DNA of 64,000 nt from Cymodocea nodosa (Eukaryota > Streptophyta > Magnoliopsida > Alismatales > Cymodoceaceae). The stretch spans positions 131,501-195,500 of the forward strand of contig CM072339.1 of NCBI GenBank assembly GCA_036874045.1, given 5' to 3'. Made by a program: the position numbers and the translations under genes. The notes under the pieces are model-generated. The model was given only the letters and a program-made list of their open reading frames with translations, was not told the DNA's origin and made no database searches. Shown in pieces: positions 1-12,100 of this stretch (positions within the stretch are counted from its first letter, which is position 1; every line of letters begins with the position of its first letter).

Positions 1-65
1 CTTAAACAGACCAAAATCCAAAGACAAGGTGTCGAACAGAGTCAACCCAATGTTGAAGAGTTTAC

Positions 66-3000
66 CTTCATATATGGTAAGGCAATGTATGTTAGGCCAA
101 CCTCACTAGTGATGCCAGTGGGATATAATATCAGGAAGGTGCTGTACCTGAAGAGATTACATTGAATTGGATAATTTCTATGAAACAAAACAATCTTGAG
201 TATAGTTGCCAGGGCATACCTGAACCACAATAGCCAGGAAGGTGCAAACCCAAGTGTTTCCTTTGAGCCAAAGAAAGAATATCGAATAATCTGTGATAGA
301 TGAAAACAATTTTCTTACCAGAGTTCAGGATTTTATTATAGTTGACTAAGGAGGTGTTTGTACACATTTTTTATCAGAAAATATTTGAAACGGTGGGAAA
401 TGGAAAAAGTGGAAAATGATATGAAAATTTAAGTATTTGTGTACGTTGGGAAATGACGAAAAATGATAGAAAATTTTAAGGTGTTCGTGCACAAAAGAAC
501 ATAATAGAAAATATAATTTTTAAAATATTAAATAATAAGATAAAATAATAAAAAGTAAAATTACTACTAATTTGAAAATTAATATTTTAAATAATATAAT
601 ATATATTAATAATGTATAAGTAATTATATATATAATATCTTAATTATAAAACAAGAAAAGACCATCTTCACATACTAGTTATTATTTGTTACGTGGTTTA
701 CTAAATCAAAGTCTTCCTCCTCCAATGTAGAATAACATTATCCCTCTAATTACTAACTTCTCCAACATTAGACATTTCCATCTTCACATAAAAGGAAACC
801 ATATAAATATAAAAATTCTCCACATGCTTTTGCTCTCAAGAGAAAGAGCGAGATCTAAGCAAAAGCCTCTGCCTCCTTTGAAATCGAGGGCCCTCCTTAT
901 GTCAAGACTCCAATGGGAGCGCCACTTCCTTCAGCATACTTGGCATGGTCACCCTACTCCTTGTGCCCTTTCCTTCCCCATTTGGCGAACTTGGCTACTC
1001 TCTCACCAATGGCAAGCTCTGAAGATTGCCTATGAGATCTTCATCGATGCATGCTGCACCATTGGCAGGAAGCCCTTCACTTACATTTCCCAGTCCAAGA
1101 AGGTGATGGACAAGTTGGGGAACTCATCCTTAATGTTGCTTTCTTCATTGGGCTCATTAACAACAGTGGAGATGTTGCATAGGTCACTAACATCGACAAC
1201 GATGAGTAAGATGAAGAAGGCATTAGGGTTAAAGACCTTCAAGAAGAGTCTAAGGATGGAGGGTGGTGAGAGTGGAGGGAAGCTTGCGAGAAAGAAGCCT
1301 GCGACGATGGGCAATTTTTGTTGGATTTCTTTAGGAGAATTATGCATGTCATGAGGCAGGAGGGAGCAACAAGCGACACAATAGGCAAGGATGAAGGAGG
1401 AAGCGGTGGGCAATGTGATGAAAGGAGGAATCGTAGAAGAAGGAAGTCAACAACAAACAAAATGGGTGACTACAAGGAACAACAGAAACACGTATTTGGA
1501 ATAAAGGGAATCTTCAGATGTTTCCTAAGATTTTGGAGGGGGGGAGGTTGGTAAGGTCAGGAAATAGTTTTGAATATGTTGAGAAATCTTGGGAAATGAT
1601 TTCCTAAAATTTCTATCGTGCATAAACACCTCTAACCTTGGGAAACATTTTTCCAAAGTTACCCAACCTTACCTGAATGCACAAACCCCCCTAAGAAGAG
1701 TAAAACTCAATTGTTACAGATGTGCATATTTTATGACTTATTAGCTATTTAAAAGTTCATGCTAGGCCAAAAACTAGGAGAAAGCACATGATTAGGAATC
1801 AGAGACACAAGTTGTACCTTCAATTATGAGAAAGTCCAAGATCAAGTATGCTAAAAAATAATGTCAAGAGCCTATGGATATATGGGGATGGTAATAATAG
1901 GCAAATGTTAAGGAAAGAGGAGAGAGAAAAGATGGACTATACGAATATTTGATCCAAAAATTTCACATTTACTCATCTAAATTTTACAAATCATAATTTA
2001 GTGTTAAGTATAGAAAAAGAGAACATGAAAAAGAAAAGATTGGAAATGAAGAAGACCATGTGAAAGAAAAAGAGAGAGAGAGAGGAAAGAAAATGAGAAA
2101 CAAAGGAAAAACATGTAAGAGAGAATGTATTATTTATATGAAATACTTTATGTAATTTTGCTTGCGTCAACAATTGGTAGCTCTTACTTATGATAAAAGT
2201 GAGACCAATGATTTGAAAAAAATCTTGCATGTTGCAGAAGGAGAGATAGAAAATGACAATATGCGAGGCTTGGCTCAACCTGGACCCTAAGAAACAGGAA
2301 TGGACAACCCAATATGGTTCACTGGTGGCTGATCACTTGTCACACTAATTTACAAGCAAATGATCACCCATTGTCAGAATGTCAAGTGTTCCACACTTAT
2401 TATTTGTCTCCTATCTACCACCATCTTTTCCAAGGGAATGATATAAATATCTCATTAATGCAAAATTGGATCCTAAATATCCTCCTCAAACAAAGGATTA
2501 ATTGATCATCTTCAGTGCAGGATGAGCCACTTTTCTTCATGATTGGCTCTAGGACTTTTGACATTCAACACTTTGATCCTCATCTAGTTCAACAACTGTG
2601 AGTCACCCAACCAAGTCTAAGAGAGAACTTCAAATTAGTTTGATGGCAAAAATCACTTCAATCAACAAAGCAAGAAGCAGGACTCACAACATTTCTCAAC
2701 TACCTTAATCATACAACTAGCACCTAGGTGGTGTTTAGTTCAGATTATAGGACATTTAAATTATGCACAATTGAGATTATACACATTTTATAAAGTACTC
2801 ATCATTGCCATGATTTTAAGGTATTATTTATATCTACAACGAAATACATTTGAATGAGATCATGAGAGAGTAGATAATAAGAACAAAACCTCGTAGTCCA
2901 CATGACAATCTCACAATTGGTTGAAAACCTGAGTACTGAGATTATGGAATCTCTCCCATGGAAATATTATACACAATCTCATTGATTTTTCACAAAATTT

Positions 3001-6000
3001 ATCATATCAATGATGTTTGTTTCAAATTATGCAAATTGAACTAATTACAATTTCATACGTGAGCAGGAAGACAAAGACCACTAGGACCTGATAAATCATG
3101 CTTTCATTTACAACATGTTGGATCACAAAGATCCAATTGTTGACTTATTGACAAAAAATGAAGATCCGATACTTGATTGTAAAGGTGAAAGGCTAGATTC
3201 CCGAATTGTAGAACAATTAGGGGTGGATATCAAGGAATACATGAGCTCTTTGGACCATACACACAGAAGATCTTCAGACTTAGGTGGTGGCAGTAGTGAC
3301 GACAGTGATGATGTAGGTGGAAATGATTCAAATTCTAAGCAACCACTAGGTGAACATGAAAGTGGTGGTAATGAACAGGAGCTAGAATCATCACCAAAAC
3401 AGTTGAATCTATTTATTAGAAAACAATGGTACAAACATATCACCTAAGATGAAGATCATAAGGTACATTATCCAACAAACTGTGAGACATTGACCTATAG
3501 ACAAAGATGAGACCATGATGAGCCAAGCAAAAATGTTTCCAACAAAGATATCATTGAAGGTTTTGATGTTCTCGATATTGGATCAAATGAAAATGGTTAT
3601 GGCAATAGTTCTTCTCATGAGCCTGAAGATTACTCTGGTAGTGATAATGATTAGTCAAGAAGAGCAGCATTTCCAAATGATCCACCTCCAAGCTAGGGAA
3701 GTGGGCAAGTCCAACAAGAATGGGGCTTGGCTTTTGTTTTCACTTTTTCTCAGCCTGCTTATCAACCTTCCTATTAATCATCATCTTATCAGCCCTCCCA
3801 CCAGGAAGAGGATGTCTACATGCCAGTTGTTCTAACTCAACAATATTTGACTATGGGTTTTCTACTTAATCAACCACCAAGCCAATATCGTGGATATATT
3901 ATTATCAAAACTATTATACTCGTATATTATGAGAGGATTATGCATATTGGAGGGTGTATAATAGGAGCAGCAACACATGGACAAGAATTTGAAGAAACAT
4001 GACATTCTACTTGGTATTGAGGTAAAAGTTAGTTAATGTAATTTTTCTAGTAACTCAAAACATTTTCAATATATTTTAAATAGTTAATTGTACTCTAAAA
4101 AACTAGTTTCTTAGTATAATGCATTGTTAATTCCATAAAAATGTAGAAAACTATTTTAATTATTCCTATATGTGTAATTTTTATTACTTTAGTTTGACTT
4201 AAAATTTCATAATAAAATTCATAGTTTTGGTCAATTTTATGGACTTTCATGACTTAACCAAACTTCAACCAACATTTCTATTGAAAAAGTCCAACATGTT
4301 TCCTTTTCCCATCAGACCAAAGTCTGACATGAAACCAATGTTGAATTCCTTGCTTGTTGTTATGAACATACTCAAATTGTTCACAAATTTCACCCTTTTC
4401 ACCTAGGCAAATCATCATTGAAGATCAAATGGAAAGCAGGCATGAGTGAAGTGTGATTAGCTTGATTGAACTATTAATAAACGATCCATAATCTGCTCTG
4501 TAATTGACCTAGCACTCATGGTAAAAATGACAAACAATTCTCCTAGCAAGTACTCTTATAGCCTTTGTAAGTAGGCGCATACATTGATTGTCCTACCATT
4601 TCTTATTGCAAAAATGTGAAATATTCAACTCAAAATAAATTGTTTGTGTAGAGATGCCTCTTGTTATCTACATGTGTAAGTCCTCTTTTAAATATTTATT
4701 GTAAGGCATTTTAACATTCCCCATTTGTAGCTTTTTTGTCTTACAAGTGTTCTTTTCTTTGAGTTAGTTGAATGCGCATGGCTGTGGATCCAAAACACCA
4801 TTTTTGGTTCAGATGTCATATATAAATGTAAGACATCTAACTCAAAATTATCAAGCTATAAGTGGAGAAGACTTTTCTTATACATATGTGCAAGTTCCCT
4901 TCCACTTTTCTATTTAACAATAGTTGAACACCTACCAAGGATGCCATCATCACAACCACAGGTCAAGGCAACATCAATACATATTGCATGATGTGATAAC
5001 CACTTTTAGAAAAATGTGCCTACATCTCAATGTGAAAATGGATACTATTATGAGTTTGTAGGCCCCATGAATACTTCTTTACCAATTAAGCTATCTGACA
5101 AACATTCCTACATCTTAAGGTGCAAACAAATTCTATTATGGGTTTGCAAGTCTCATGAAAATTTCATCACTGATCTAGGCACATGATTAAGTGATTGTCA
5201 TAAAACAACTCAATTACACAATCAAATGGCCACACAATGATAAAAGTGCAAAACAGGACCAACTCAACCATACCCCAAAGAACTAGGAATGGCAAACCCT
5301 ACCAAATTCACTAATAATTGATCATCCACTAAACCAACATACTAGTGGTAGATTGCCCAATGGGCTAGTTGACCACAACTCCAAAGGGACAAGTGACCCA
5401 TCTAAGGATACAGATAGATCAAGGAGGCATCTAATGACAACACACTAGATGTCCCTTTCTCATAATTCATCTTCCACTTACCACTATCTCTTACAAGAAA
5501 AAGCTATGAAAAAGGAATGAATCCTAAAATCCCTTACTTTACTTGGTCTTTGTCCACATCCCACTCATCCTAAATTAAGCATTAAATAGGAATTAACACC
5601 CTTAAGTCAAGGGTTAAAATGATCCTACTTTGTGCACGATAGGTTGGTTTCCTTCTCAATCAACTCCTAGACTACTGAATATTGAGTATGCCAACCCTCA
5701 TATGATTCATCGACTAGAACCACCTCACCATACCTATGAGAAGGAATTCATGATAATCTAGTGAAGCAACCTAACAACAATTGTGGCCAATGTAGTAGTT
5801 AATTGATGAATAGATATTACTATTGTGAACAAGGCAATTCTCAATTTTAAAGGGGTGATGGACTAATGGTGATATGTGGAGAACACCACAGTTACAAACT
5901 TAATGAGGAATGAAGTTAGACACAGAAAAACTGATGAATGTATGATAAATAGATTGACAAACCAAATTATTTGTACCTCAGTGATAGACCAGCTGATGAC

Positions 6001-6811
6001 AAGAGAGCTAACAAGTATGTGTTCCCTCACCTGCAAGTAAAGAATCAAGAGAAACGTCAGCTGAATCATTAAAGTCATCAGTCACAAATCAGAAGCATGA
6101 TTCAGAAACCAAAATCATAAATCTTCAGCCTTACATCAGGAAAACTCCAAAGAATTCCCCAGGTGAGATACAACCTAGATCCAATCTGTGGCAAGGTTGC
6201 TGAAATTGGAGACCTCACAAGACCTTTCCAAAAGAAAGGCAACATGAAAGATGCAAATAAATCCATGAGAAAGAAAAATCGAAGTTAAAAGTACTCCATT
6301 TGACTAAGAAAAAGGAGAATATTCTCGGATTATGCACTCGGGAAATAAGGAAATTCAGCCGCCAGCTCACCTACAAGCCCGTGAAAAATCTGCAGCAAAC
6401 GAGGAATATCAGAAAAACAAAAGGAAGAACAAAACGTCCTGGAATGGGAAGAAGAAAAGGAAGAAGGAAGGGGAGGACAACAAAAACGAGGACAGGGAAG
6501 AAAAGGGTGGAGTATCGGAATGGGGTCGGTGCGTCTGACCTCCAAGACGGCTGCAGTCTGTGCGAGCTGCAGGGGTTTCTCGACGGCATCGTAGACGTTG
6601 GCGTAGCTGGAATTACTCAGAGTCTTCAACGCAAGGTACAGCACCTGAAACCTGGAAAAAGGAGACGAGGAAGAAGAATACAGCTCTGATCCATCCGGCA
6701 AATCCAACAGAGGGAGAGAGGGAAGGAAGGAATCTAGTACCAGCCGACGAACAATGCCCAGTTGTAGAGGGAGAGGTAGACTCGTCTGAGGGCGGAGAAC
6801 ACGGCGGCCAT
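66..6811 (-). CDS. PAS2: Very-long-chain 3-hydroxyacyl-CoA dehydratase, PASTICCINO 2 type (5' part, runs off left edge)
   Basis: This would be the third enzyme of very-long-chain fatty acid elongation, an ER multi-pass membrane dehydratase of the HACD/Phs1 family. I see seven coding exons: 6811-6741, 6651-6540, 6389-6371 (only 19 nt), 6223-6135, 6030-5977, 290-220 and 147-66. All have GT-AG introns with matching phases, giving 166 codons in the window. Diagnostic stretches are VYDAVEKPLQLAQTAAVLE (exon 2), PISATLPQIGSRLYLTWGIL (exon 4) and LVSSLVISWSITE (exon 5). Exon 7 carries LYPTGITSEVG, whose Tyr and Glu seven residues apart match the known catalytic pair. The ATG at 6811 gives the expected N-terminus MAAVFSALRRVYLSLYNW. 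The last donor is at 65, so the C-terminal exons lie outside the window. Intron 5 (291-5976) is unusually long and filled with transposon relics. Confidence 0.93.
350..1691. mobile_element. Harbinger-like (PIF-type) non-autonomous DNA transposon in PAS2 intron 5
   Basis: The ends are imperfect inverted repeats: GGAGGTGTTTGTACA on the left and, on the other strand, GGGGGGTTTGTGCA on the right. They are flanked by the direct repeat TAA (347-349 and 1692-1694), the target duplication typical of PIF/Harbinger elements. Subterminal copies of a GTGTTCGTGCACA-like motif recur near 425-500 and 1615-1680. No DDE transposase is readable. The interior holds AT-rich DNA and, at about 824-1354, a more GC-rich segment open in one frame for 176 codons whose product I do not recognise. 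That segment could be captured host sequence. The ends are well supported; the superfamily is inferred from the duplication and the GGG start. Confidence 0.6.
2280..2640. repeat. Diverged repeat copy A (possible LTR remnant)
   Basis: This stretch resembles 5255-5730 by eye and in the same order. Both have an AGGAATGG block followed by TTCACT and TGATCA, a later TACCACCATCT/TACCACTATCT block, and a GTGCAGGAT/GTGCACGAT block. Order and spacing suggest two old direct copies, possibly the long terminal repeats of a decayed retroelement. I see no primer-binding site or pol domain between them. The alignment is loose and unscored. Confidence 0.3.
3109..4002 (+). pseudogene. Decayed C-terminal tail of a hAT-type transposase
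   Basis: The first part (3115-3447) reads in one frame with NEDPILDCKGERLDSRIVEQ, then an Asp/Ser/Gly-rich acidic tract. After a stop and frame changes, a related frame carries DVLDIGSNENGYGNSSS, FSQPAYQPSY and YQPSHQEEDVYMPVV. Plant hAT-family proteins (BED/DUF659/hAT dimerisation type) commonly end in such an acidic, then Tyr/Pro/Gln-rich tail. Several in-frame stops show it is dead. The dimerisation domain itself is not visible, so the assignment rests on composition and order alone. Confidence 0.42.
5255..5730. repeat. Diverged repeat copy B (possible LTR remnant)
   Basis: This is the partner of 2280-2640 in the same orientation; see that entry for the shared blocks. With it, this copy would bracket about 3 kb of PAS2 intron 5, including the hAT-like relic. 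It contains no open frame. Confidence 0.3.
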
Positions 6812-7697
6812 TGGAAGAAGTGGGGCGGAACGGGGGAAGCGGCGGGCGGTGTAGGGCTTTTAATATATGGTTGTCGGAGAGAAACCGAAGGTAAGCAAGT
6901 GAGCAGGAGCAGGTGAGCTGCCGTCGCTTGTCTACCGATTCCAGGATGGCAGTGATGAGCGCATTGAATGTGGGTCGGCGGGCGGATCAACCAACCCAAA
7001 CTAATGACTATCACAACCGATCACGGTGGTGTGAGAGAAAAATCACAACCGCAACTTCCACGGGACGGCATATGACTTCTGCACGAGCGACGTCACGTTA
7101 CATCAGTATCATCATCGTACAAAATGTGTGCGTTGAAGAAATTGCGGGAAGAGATGGAATGAAATTAACAGGCGTTTAGTGGTTCATCCTTAGCACCTAA
7201 ACACATAATTAAGCGCGAAATTTATGATACGGTAGGTTATCGACTCCGCCAGGGCTACGAGCATCAAGGTCATTCATTCCACGGTCCATGGAGATTTTCG
7301 AAGAGCAAATCAATCAAATGGTAATGACTCAAGTTATTTGTAAAACATTACCGTCATTTATAAAATACCACTGAGACATCAGAACTCAAAGGAAGAGAAG
7401 AAGCGAATTCATTCGCCACATACCAAACGAGCAACAGAAGTAGCCAGCCATGTGAATTTTGAGAAGAAGATCACCAACGGGACAAAATTAACAGGCATGA
7501 TGACACCATAAAACCATTCTCTCAACATTAATTAATTGATCATATTTTTCTTTTTATAATCGTACAAGTTTTTTTTATCATCTATTTTTTGGTCGAAATC
7601 ATCAATTTTTCCTTTTTTAATCGTTCCGCAGTCTCCAACCCCCTTCGCACCCGCCATCTTCGTCCCGCCGAAATGTCTGCGCATATTCGTCAATCTC
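6812..7697. other. PAS2 promoter side and WNK 3' side, no gene seen
   Basis: These 886 bases lie upstream of the PAS2 ATG and downstream of the WNK stop. They hold PAS2 5' leader and promoter DNA, the WNK 3' untranslated region and an AT-rich stretch near 7520-7620. Short frames here have no recognisable product. Confidence 0.6.
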
Positions 7698-8672
7698 CTA
7701 CCCCTCCGGCCCCAGGCTGACCCCTCCGAAGAAGGGATCCAGGAGAAGCTCGGAGACGGACGGCCGCTGGTCGCACGGCGCGATGCACCTCTCGATGAAG
7801 GTCCTAACCTCTGGGTCGGTGACCTTGTCGAAGGCCCTTGGCTTTATCCCGTCCATGACCTTGCCGTAGATCACCATGAAGTTCCCGCACTCCGAGTAGG
7901 GGATCTCCAATGTCACTAGCTCCAGCACGCACATCCCGAACGAGTACACGTCCACCTTCTCCGTGTAGTCCTCCCTGAACAGCTCCGGCGCCATGTACTC
8001 CGGTGTTCCGACGAGGTCGTGCATCGCCATCCCCCTCCTGGCCACGGCGTCCGCCTGGCCAAAGTCGCCGATCATTACCTTCCCGGTGTTGCCGTTGATG
8101 AAGACGTTGCTGGGATTGATGTCCCGGTGGATGATGCAGGGGCATTGGCTATGGAGGTAGTCGAGGCCTCGGAGGATCTGGAGGGACCACTTCTTCACGG
8201 CCTTGAGGGAAACGTGGGGGTGCCTCAGGCGGTAGTCGCGGAGGGAGCCAGAGGTGCAGATCTCCGTGATGAAGTTGATGTTGCAGTTGTGGGAGTCCAC
8301 CCAGAAGGCGTAGATCTTGAGTATATTCGGATGGTGGACGGCACGGAGGAAGCGGGTTTCCGCAAGCTTAGTGTCGACGTATCCTTCCTCGTAGGCGAAG
8401 TTGACGAGATGGATTTGGTTCCAGGCGACCTCGATGCCTTCCAACAGGTCGAATCCTCTGTACACCTTCTTTGTGGATCCTTCACCGAGAAGGATCGAGT
8501 ACCGGCCGTACCTTCCGTTGGGATCTATCTCCGCGAACGCCTCGTCTCTCTCCTTCCGGGCTGCCGCATCGAACGCCGTCCCGCCTCCGTCGTCGTCGTC
8601 GTCGTCGTCATCGTCAACCTCCCCCATTGACGCCTCGTTCGATAATGCCGCCCGCATCTTCTCGACTTTCAT
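7698..8672 (-). CDS. WNK: WNK-type serine/threonine protein kinase, WNK8/10/11-like, intronless
   Basis: This 324-residue single-exon protein is a with-no-lysine kinase. After an acidic run (nine Asp at 20-28), the kinase domain begins at DPNGRYGRY. The loop GEGSTKKVY (63-71) has the WNK-specific lysine at 68, and VAWNQ (82-86) has Asn where other kinases have the catalytic lysine. Further motifs are IHRDINPSN (181-189), GDFG (202-205), VGTPEYMAPE (221-230) and VDVYSFGMCVLE. Two positions depart from WNK1-7: HRDLK reads HRDIN, and the usual DLG reads DFG. As I recall, the WNK8/10/11 group also carries Asn after HRDL, so the first may be a clade trait rather than decay. The kinase core ends at DPFF, without the long regulatory tail of larger WNKs. 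Plant WNKs act in signalling and flowering time; the substrate here is unknown. Confidence 0.9.
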   Translation of the reverse strand: MKVEKMRAALSNEASMGEVDDDDDDDDDGGGTAFDAAARKERDEAFAEIDPNGRYGRYSILLGEGSTKKVYRGFDLLEGIEVAWNQIHLVNFAYEEGYVDTKLAETRFLRAVHHPNILKIYAFWVDSHNCNINFITEICTSGSLRDYRLRHPHVSLKAVKKWSLQILRGLDYLHSQCPCIIHRDINPSNVFINGNTGKVMIGDFGQADAVARRGMAMHDLVGTPEYMAPELFREDYTEKVDVYSFGMCVLELVTLEIPYSECGNFMVIYGKVMDGIKPRAFDKVTDPEVRTFIERCIAPCDQRPSVSELLLDPFFGGVSLGPEG

Positions 8673-8874
8673 CGTAAGGTTGGGTTTCGGCGGGGAGCGA
8701 AAGAAAAGAAAACCTAATTGGGGAGGGAGGTAAATTGGGGGAAAAGAAAAGAGAACAACAACGCGAAGCGAACGGAATTAGAGAATTGTGCAACGGAAGA
8801 AACCAGAAATGGGAGAGACCTCCAAGGGAGGAACAGGAAAGGCGTGGTCAAGGCGAGGGGGTGTGTATTCAACC

Positions 8875-8881
8875 ATTTATA
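8875..8881 (-). promoter_or_regulatory. Candidate TATA box of the WNK gene
   Basis: On the minus strand the sequence reads TATAAAT about 205 bases upstream of the WNK ATG, a reasonable distance given a plant 5' leader. There is no other support. Confidence 0.3.
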
Positions 8882-9124
8882 CCGATGGTGGGGCAGGCGT
8901 ACATGGAATACGCAACCAATGGTGAGGATCAACTATGTGTACGATACATACATGGGTTAAACATTAAACAAAGTTACATGCACCGACACCAGGATCGTCA
9001 CCTGCCTGGGGCTTTTTAGTTGTATTTGTTGGCCATTTTTGAAGGGAAGCAACTCGATTAATCAAGGACCAACAGCCCGGCCGGGGACTTCAAATTGTTG
9101 TTACATACAAACAAGTGCTGGATT
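8882..9124. other. WNK upstream and DML1 3' flank, no gene seen
   Basis: Upstream DNA of the WNK gene merges into the 3' flank of the DML1/misato gene. I see no coding pattern or repeat. Confidence 0.5.
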
Positions 9125-12100
9125 CTAATCCGAATCCGAGTCGGAAGACATTTCAGGGCGTGGATCCAATGCCGTTACCATTTTAGACAGTGTCTCACCC
9201 ATGTCCTCCACTTCATCCTTGGAAAACCCCCAACTGCTTAGAATTTGTCCACCACACGCTCCTCTTTGTATGCCATATCTCCTGAGATTCTCCAGCCGTT
9301 TCTCCAGGAACGGTAATATCGCACTACTGGAACGTAGTCTTGCAGCCATGGGTATGGAATTTACTTCAAGTGGTCCCTTTGAATGAACACCTTCAGCCGT
9401 ACAGGCACCCAACTCCCCATGTTGACCAACAAGGCTTCCGAAAATCGAAGGAAAAGGTAGAGGTACCGGAAGGGGGCAAGCAGCTGCTGAGAGACGGGAG
9501 AACATCGGCCTAGGGCATCCATTCTGATACCCCTTGCAAAATGCGTCTTGCACTTCAGAAACCGAAGCTCGACGACCTCCTGTCCAAGAAAATCCAAAGG
9601 CAAAGGACAAGCACGTCATACATGGAAAGAAAGAAAGCAAAACAATTTTCATAGAAAGCAGACACCATGTTTTTGTCGGTGTAAATCAAAAACAAAGACC
9701 AAGGAGTGACGAATTGGAAAATAACCGTTACCTGAATGGAGGGCTCCATGAACAACCACTGATTCGACTGCCCGAATGTCTTCGGCATCCTCTGCTATTT
9801 CAGGAGTCAATGAATGCAAGCTCCTTTGAAGATGCCCATGGGGTTGATCAACTGGATGAACGGGAGGGAAAAAACAAGATTTTCAATATGCATCCCAAAA
9901 CCACCATGTCTCTTTAAACATACAAACCTACCATTCAAAGGTGGTGCTGGCATCGCAATATCCATAATGATGGCCATGTTCTGCCTATTTTGTTCCGCCA
10001 AAAGCTGTACAAGCTCATGAATGTTCACAGCACCACAAACATCATTCGAGGAGGTTGTAGGCTGAGGAGATTCCATACGGAAAGGAAGGCTTATAGAATG
10101 GATACCAGCAGAAAAGACAGCACTCGAATGGAAAAGTTTTGCATCATTGATGTTAAGAAGAGCAGAAAGCTTACCTAAAATGCAAATACAAGGTGGTCCT
10201 CGTTAGATACATTTAAATGGTCAGAAACTAATACAACATTGCAACTAGTGAGATTGATTTAAAAAAGTAAAAAACTACAAGAATACCGCAACCTTGCACA
10301 AATGGAGATAAAAAAACAGAAACGTACTTTCAAATAGCTACACAATTAAAACAACACATACATCACAATGAGCATGAGGATGTGGCTCTGGATGTTAGCA
10401 TGTTTCCAAACTTGGGCATGCAGATGTGGCTCCACCAAAATTGAAGCCACGTAAATCTATCATCTATAAATTAAAAAAAAAAAAAAAAGGTAACCCAAGC
10501 ATCAGCGTCCATCTCCTCCACTTTGAGGTATCTTCCGGCAAAAAGAGCAAGCTATTTGTGTGACTACCCGGAATTCATTAGATATGGCACGTTCATAAAA
10601 CAACTTTATAGTGGGGCAACAAAGGTAAAGCGAGAATTCATGCCAATTATATCCTTGATTGCACAGAATGTATCTTTGTACTTGAGGAAGTTTTAGGACT
10701 ATATTTGAGAATCTTGTAGTAGTGCATATAAGATGCAAGGAAAGAAATAAAAGTCAGCACCGACCCAGTAAAGATCTAAAACAAAATATCAGATTTTAAT
10801 AAAAACCCAGTTAGAATTCATCAAAAGAAAACATAATTTGCACACAAGACAGTATAAGTGCAAATGCATATAAATACATATGTGCAAGCATCTATGTACG
10901 TACATATGTATGACCATAAAGAAGCATACTTTTACTGAGAGATGGCAAACCAACAGGCACCATAAGTTTGCAAGAGGATGAAAGTCTTGAAAACGATATG
11001 GCATCATGTAGAGCTCTTGACATGGTTTGCTTTCTGCTTGCAGTATTTGTATAAGAAACAGGATTTTTTGCAGAATAAAGAAGTACTGGAGTTTTTCCAT
11101 AGTCATCTGCTACCGTGTCCAACAAATCTGCAGCAACACTAGAAAAACCACCTGAGTCATCCACAATGAATTGGAAACCCTGCATAACCAGCAAAAAGAA
11201 TATATTGAAAACCGTTGATCATAAAAGATAATCTAAAAAAACCTTTACTGTGCAAGAGTTCTTATCTAGAATCCTTCTTGATTAGTCTGATCCTTGAAAT
11301 TTTTACACAAATTACTATATAAATAGTTATCATGATATAGTATGAGAGGATGATCCCAATTCAGACTTACCATGGGAAAAAATGAATTCTTAAAGGACTA
11401 AGGAACCTCTGTGAATCCATCTAAACTTTGAGAAAGAAAAGACTATGAAAATGAAATGTTACCGCATGGAATGATTTCAAAATAAATGCCTGCAAATTTA
11501 GGCACCTGAATGTGATCACATTCTTCTACAAATAACCGCAATCTATCAATCATCTCTCCCCCTTGCAAGCCATCTCTGAAAGCATCTCTTCCAATTCCAT
11601 AGTTATCAAAATCATGAATGTCAATCCAAGAGCAACGTAACTCATATAGACTCCTAGGATGGTAATGAACTTTTGCAAAGTCGGTCCAGTAATGAACATT
11701 ATCTTCCAGGCACTCCACCATATCCTTTTCTGATACTTGTCCCTCTCCATCATATATGGGGCCACTTTCTGAACCATGTGGTTGTTCATGCTGTTCATCT
11801 AGACTTCTTAGAAACAGGTTTTTTCTATGAGGTTCAGCAACATGCGTGGTAGTAACCTTTCCATCCCTGAGATTCATGCAATAAAGTAAGGATGAAATCT
11901 CAAAGAGATAACACCACTAAAGAAAGTACAATAAAGAGAAAAACATTTTGAAATACAATAAGAGTGCACACAAGATGTCGAAAGTGGCTTGAAAATTTGA
12001 GAAATTAAAAAAAATTCATTTGAGTGAATTTCTAGCAAACTCAGAATGCACAACAGATCTTTGGTTTACACATAGTCCATTTTACTCAATTTTGAAATAT

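Noticed and set aside
2728..3060. GTGTTTAGTTCAGATTAT-type sequence resembling a MITE end
   Set aside because: The best partner downstream is in the same orientation, not inverted, and no target duplication is visible.
6300..6916. Several Arg/Lys-rich frames on the plus strand
   Set aside because: They overlap PAS2 exons 1-3 and purine-rich intron DNA on the other strand; their bias comes from pyrimidine-rich introns.
8019..8630. 203-codon open frame on the plus strand
   Set aside because: It lies opposite the WNK coding sequence and its Val/Glu/Asp-rich product is the mirror of GC-rich kinase codons.
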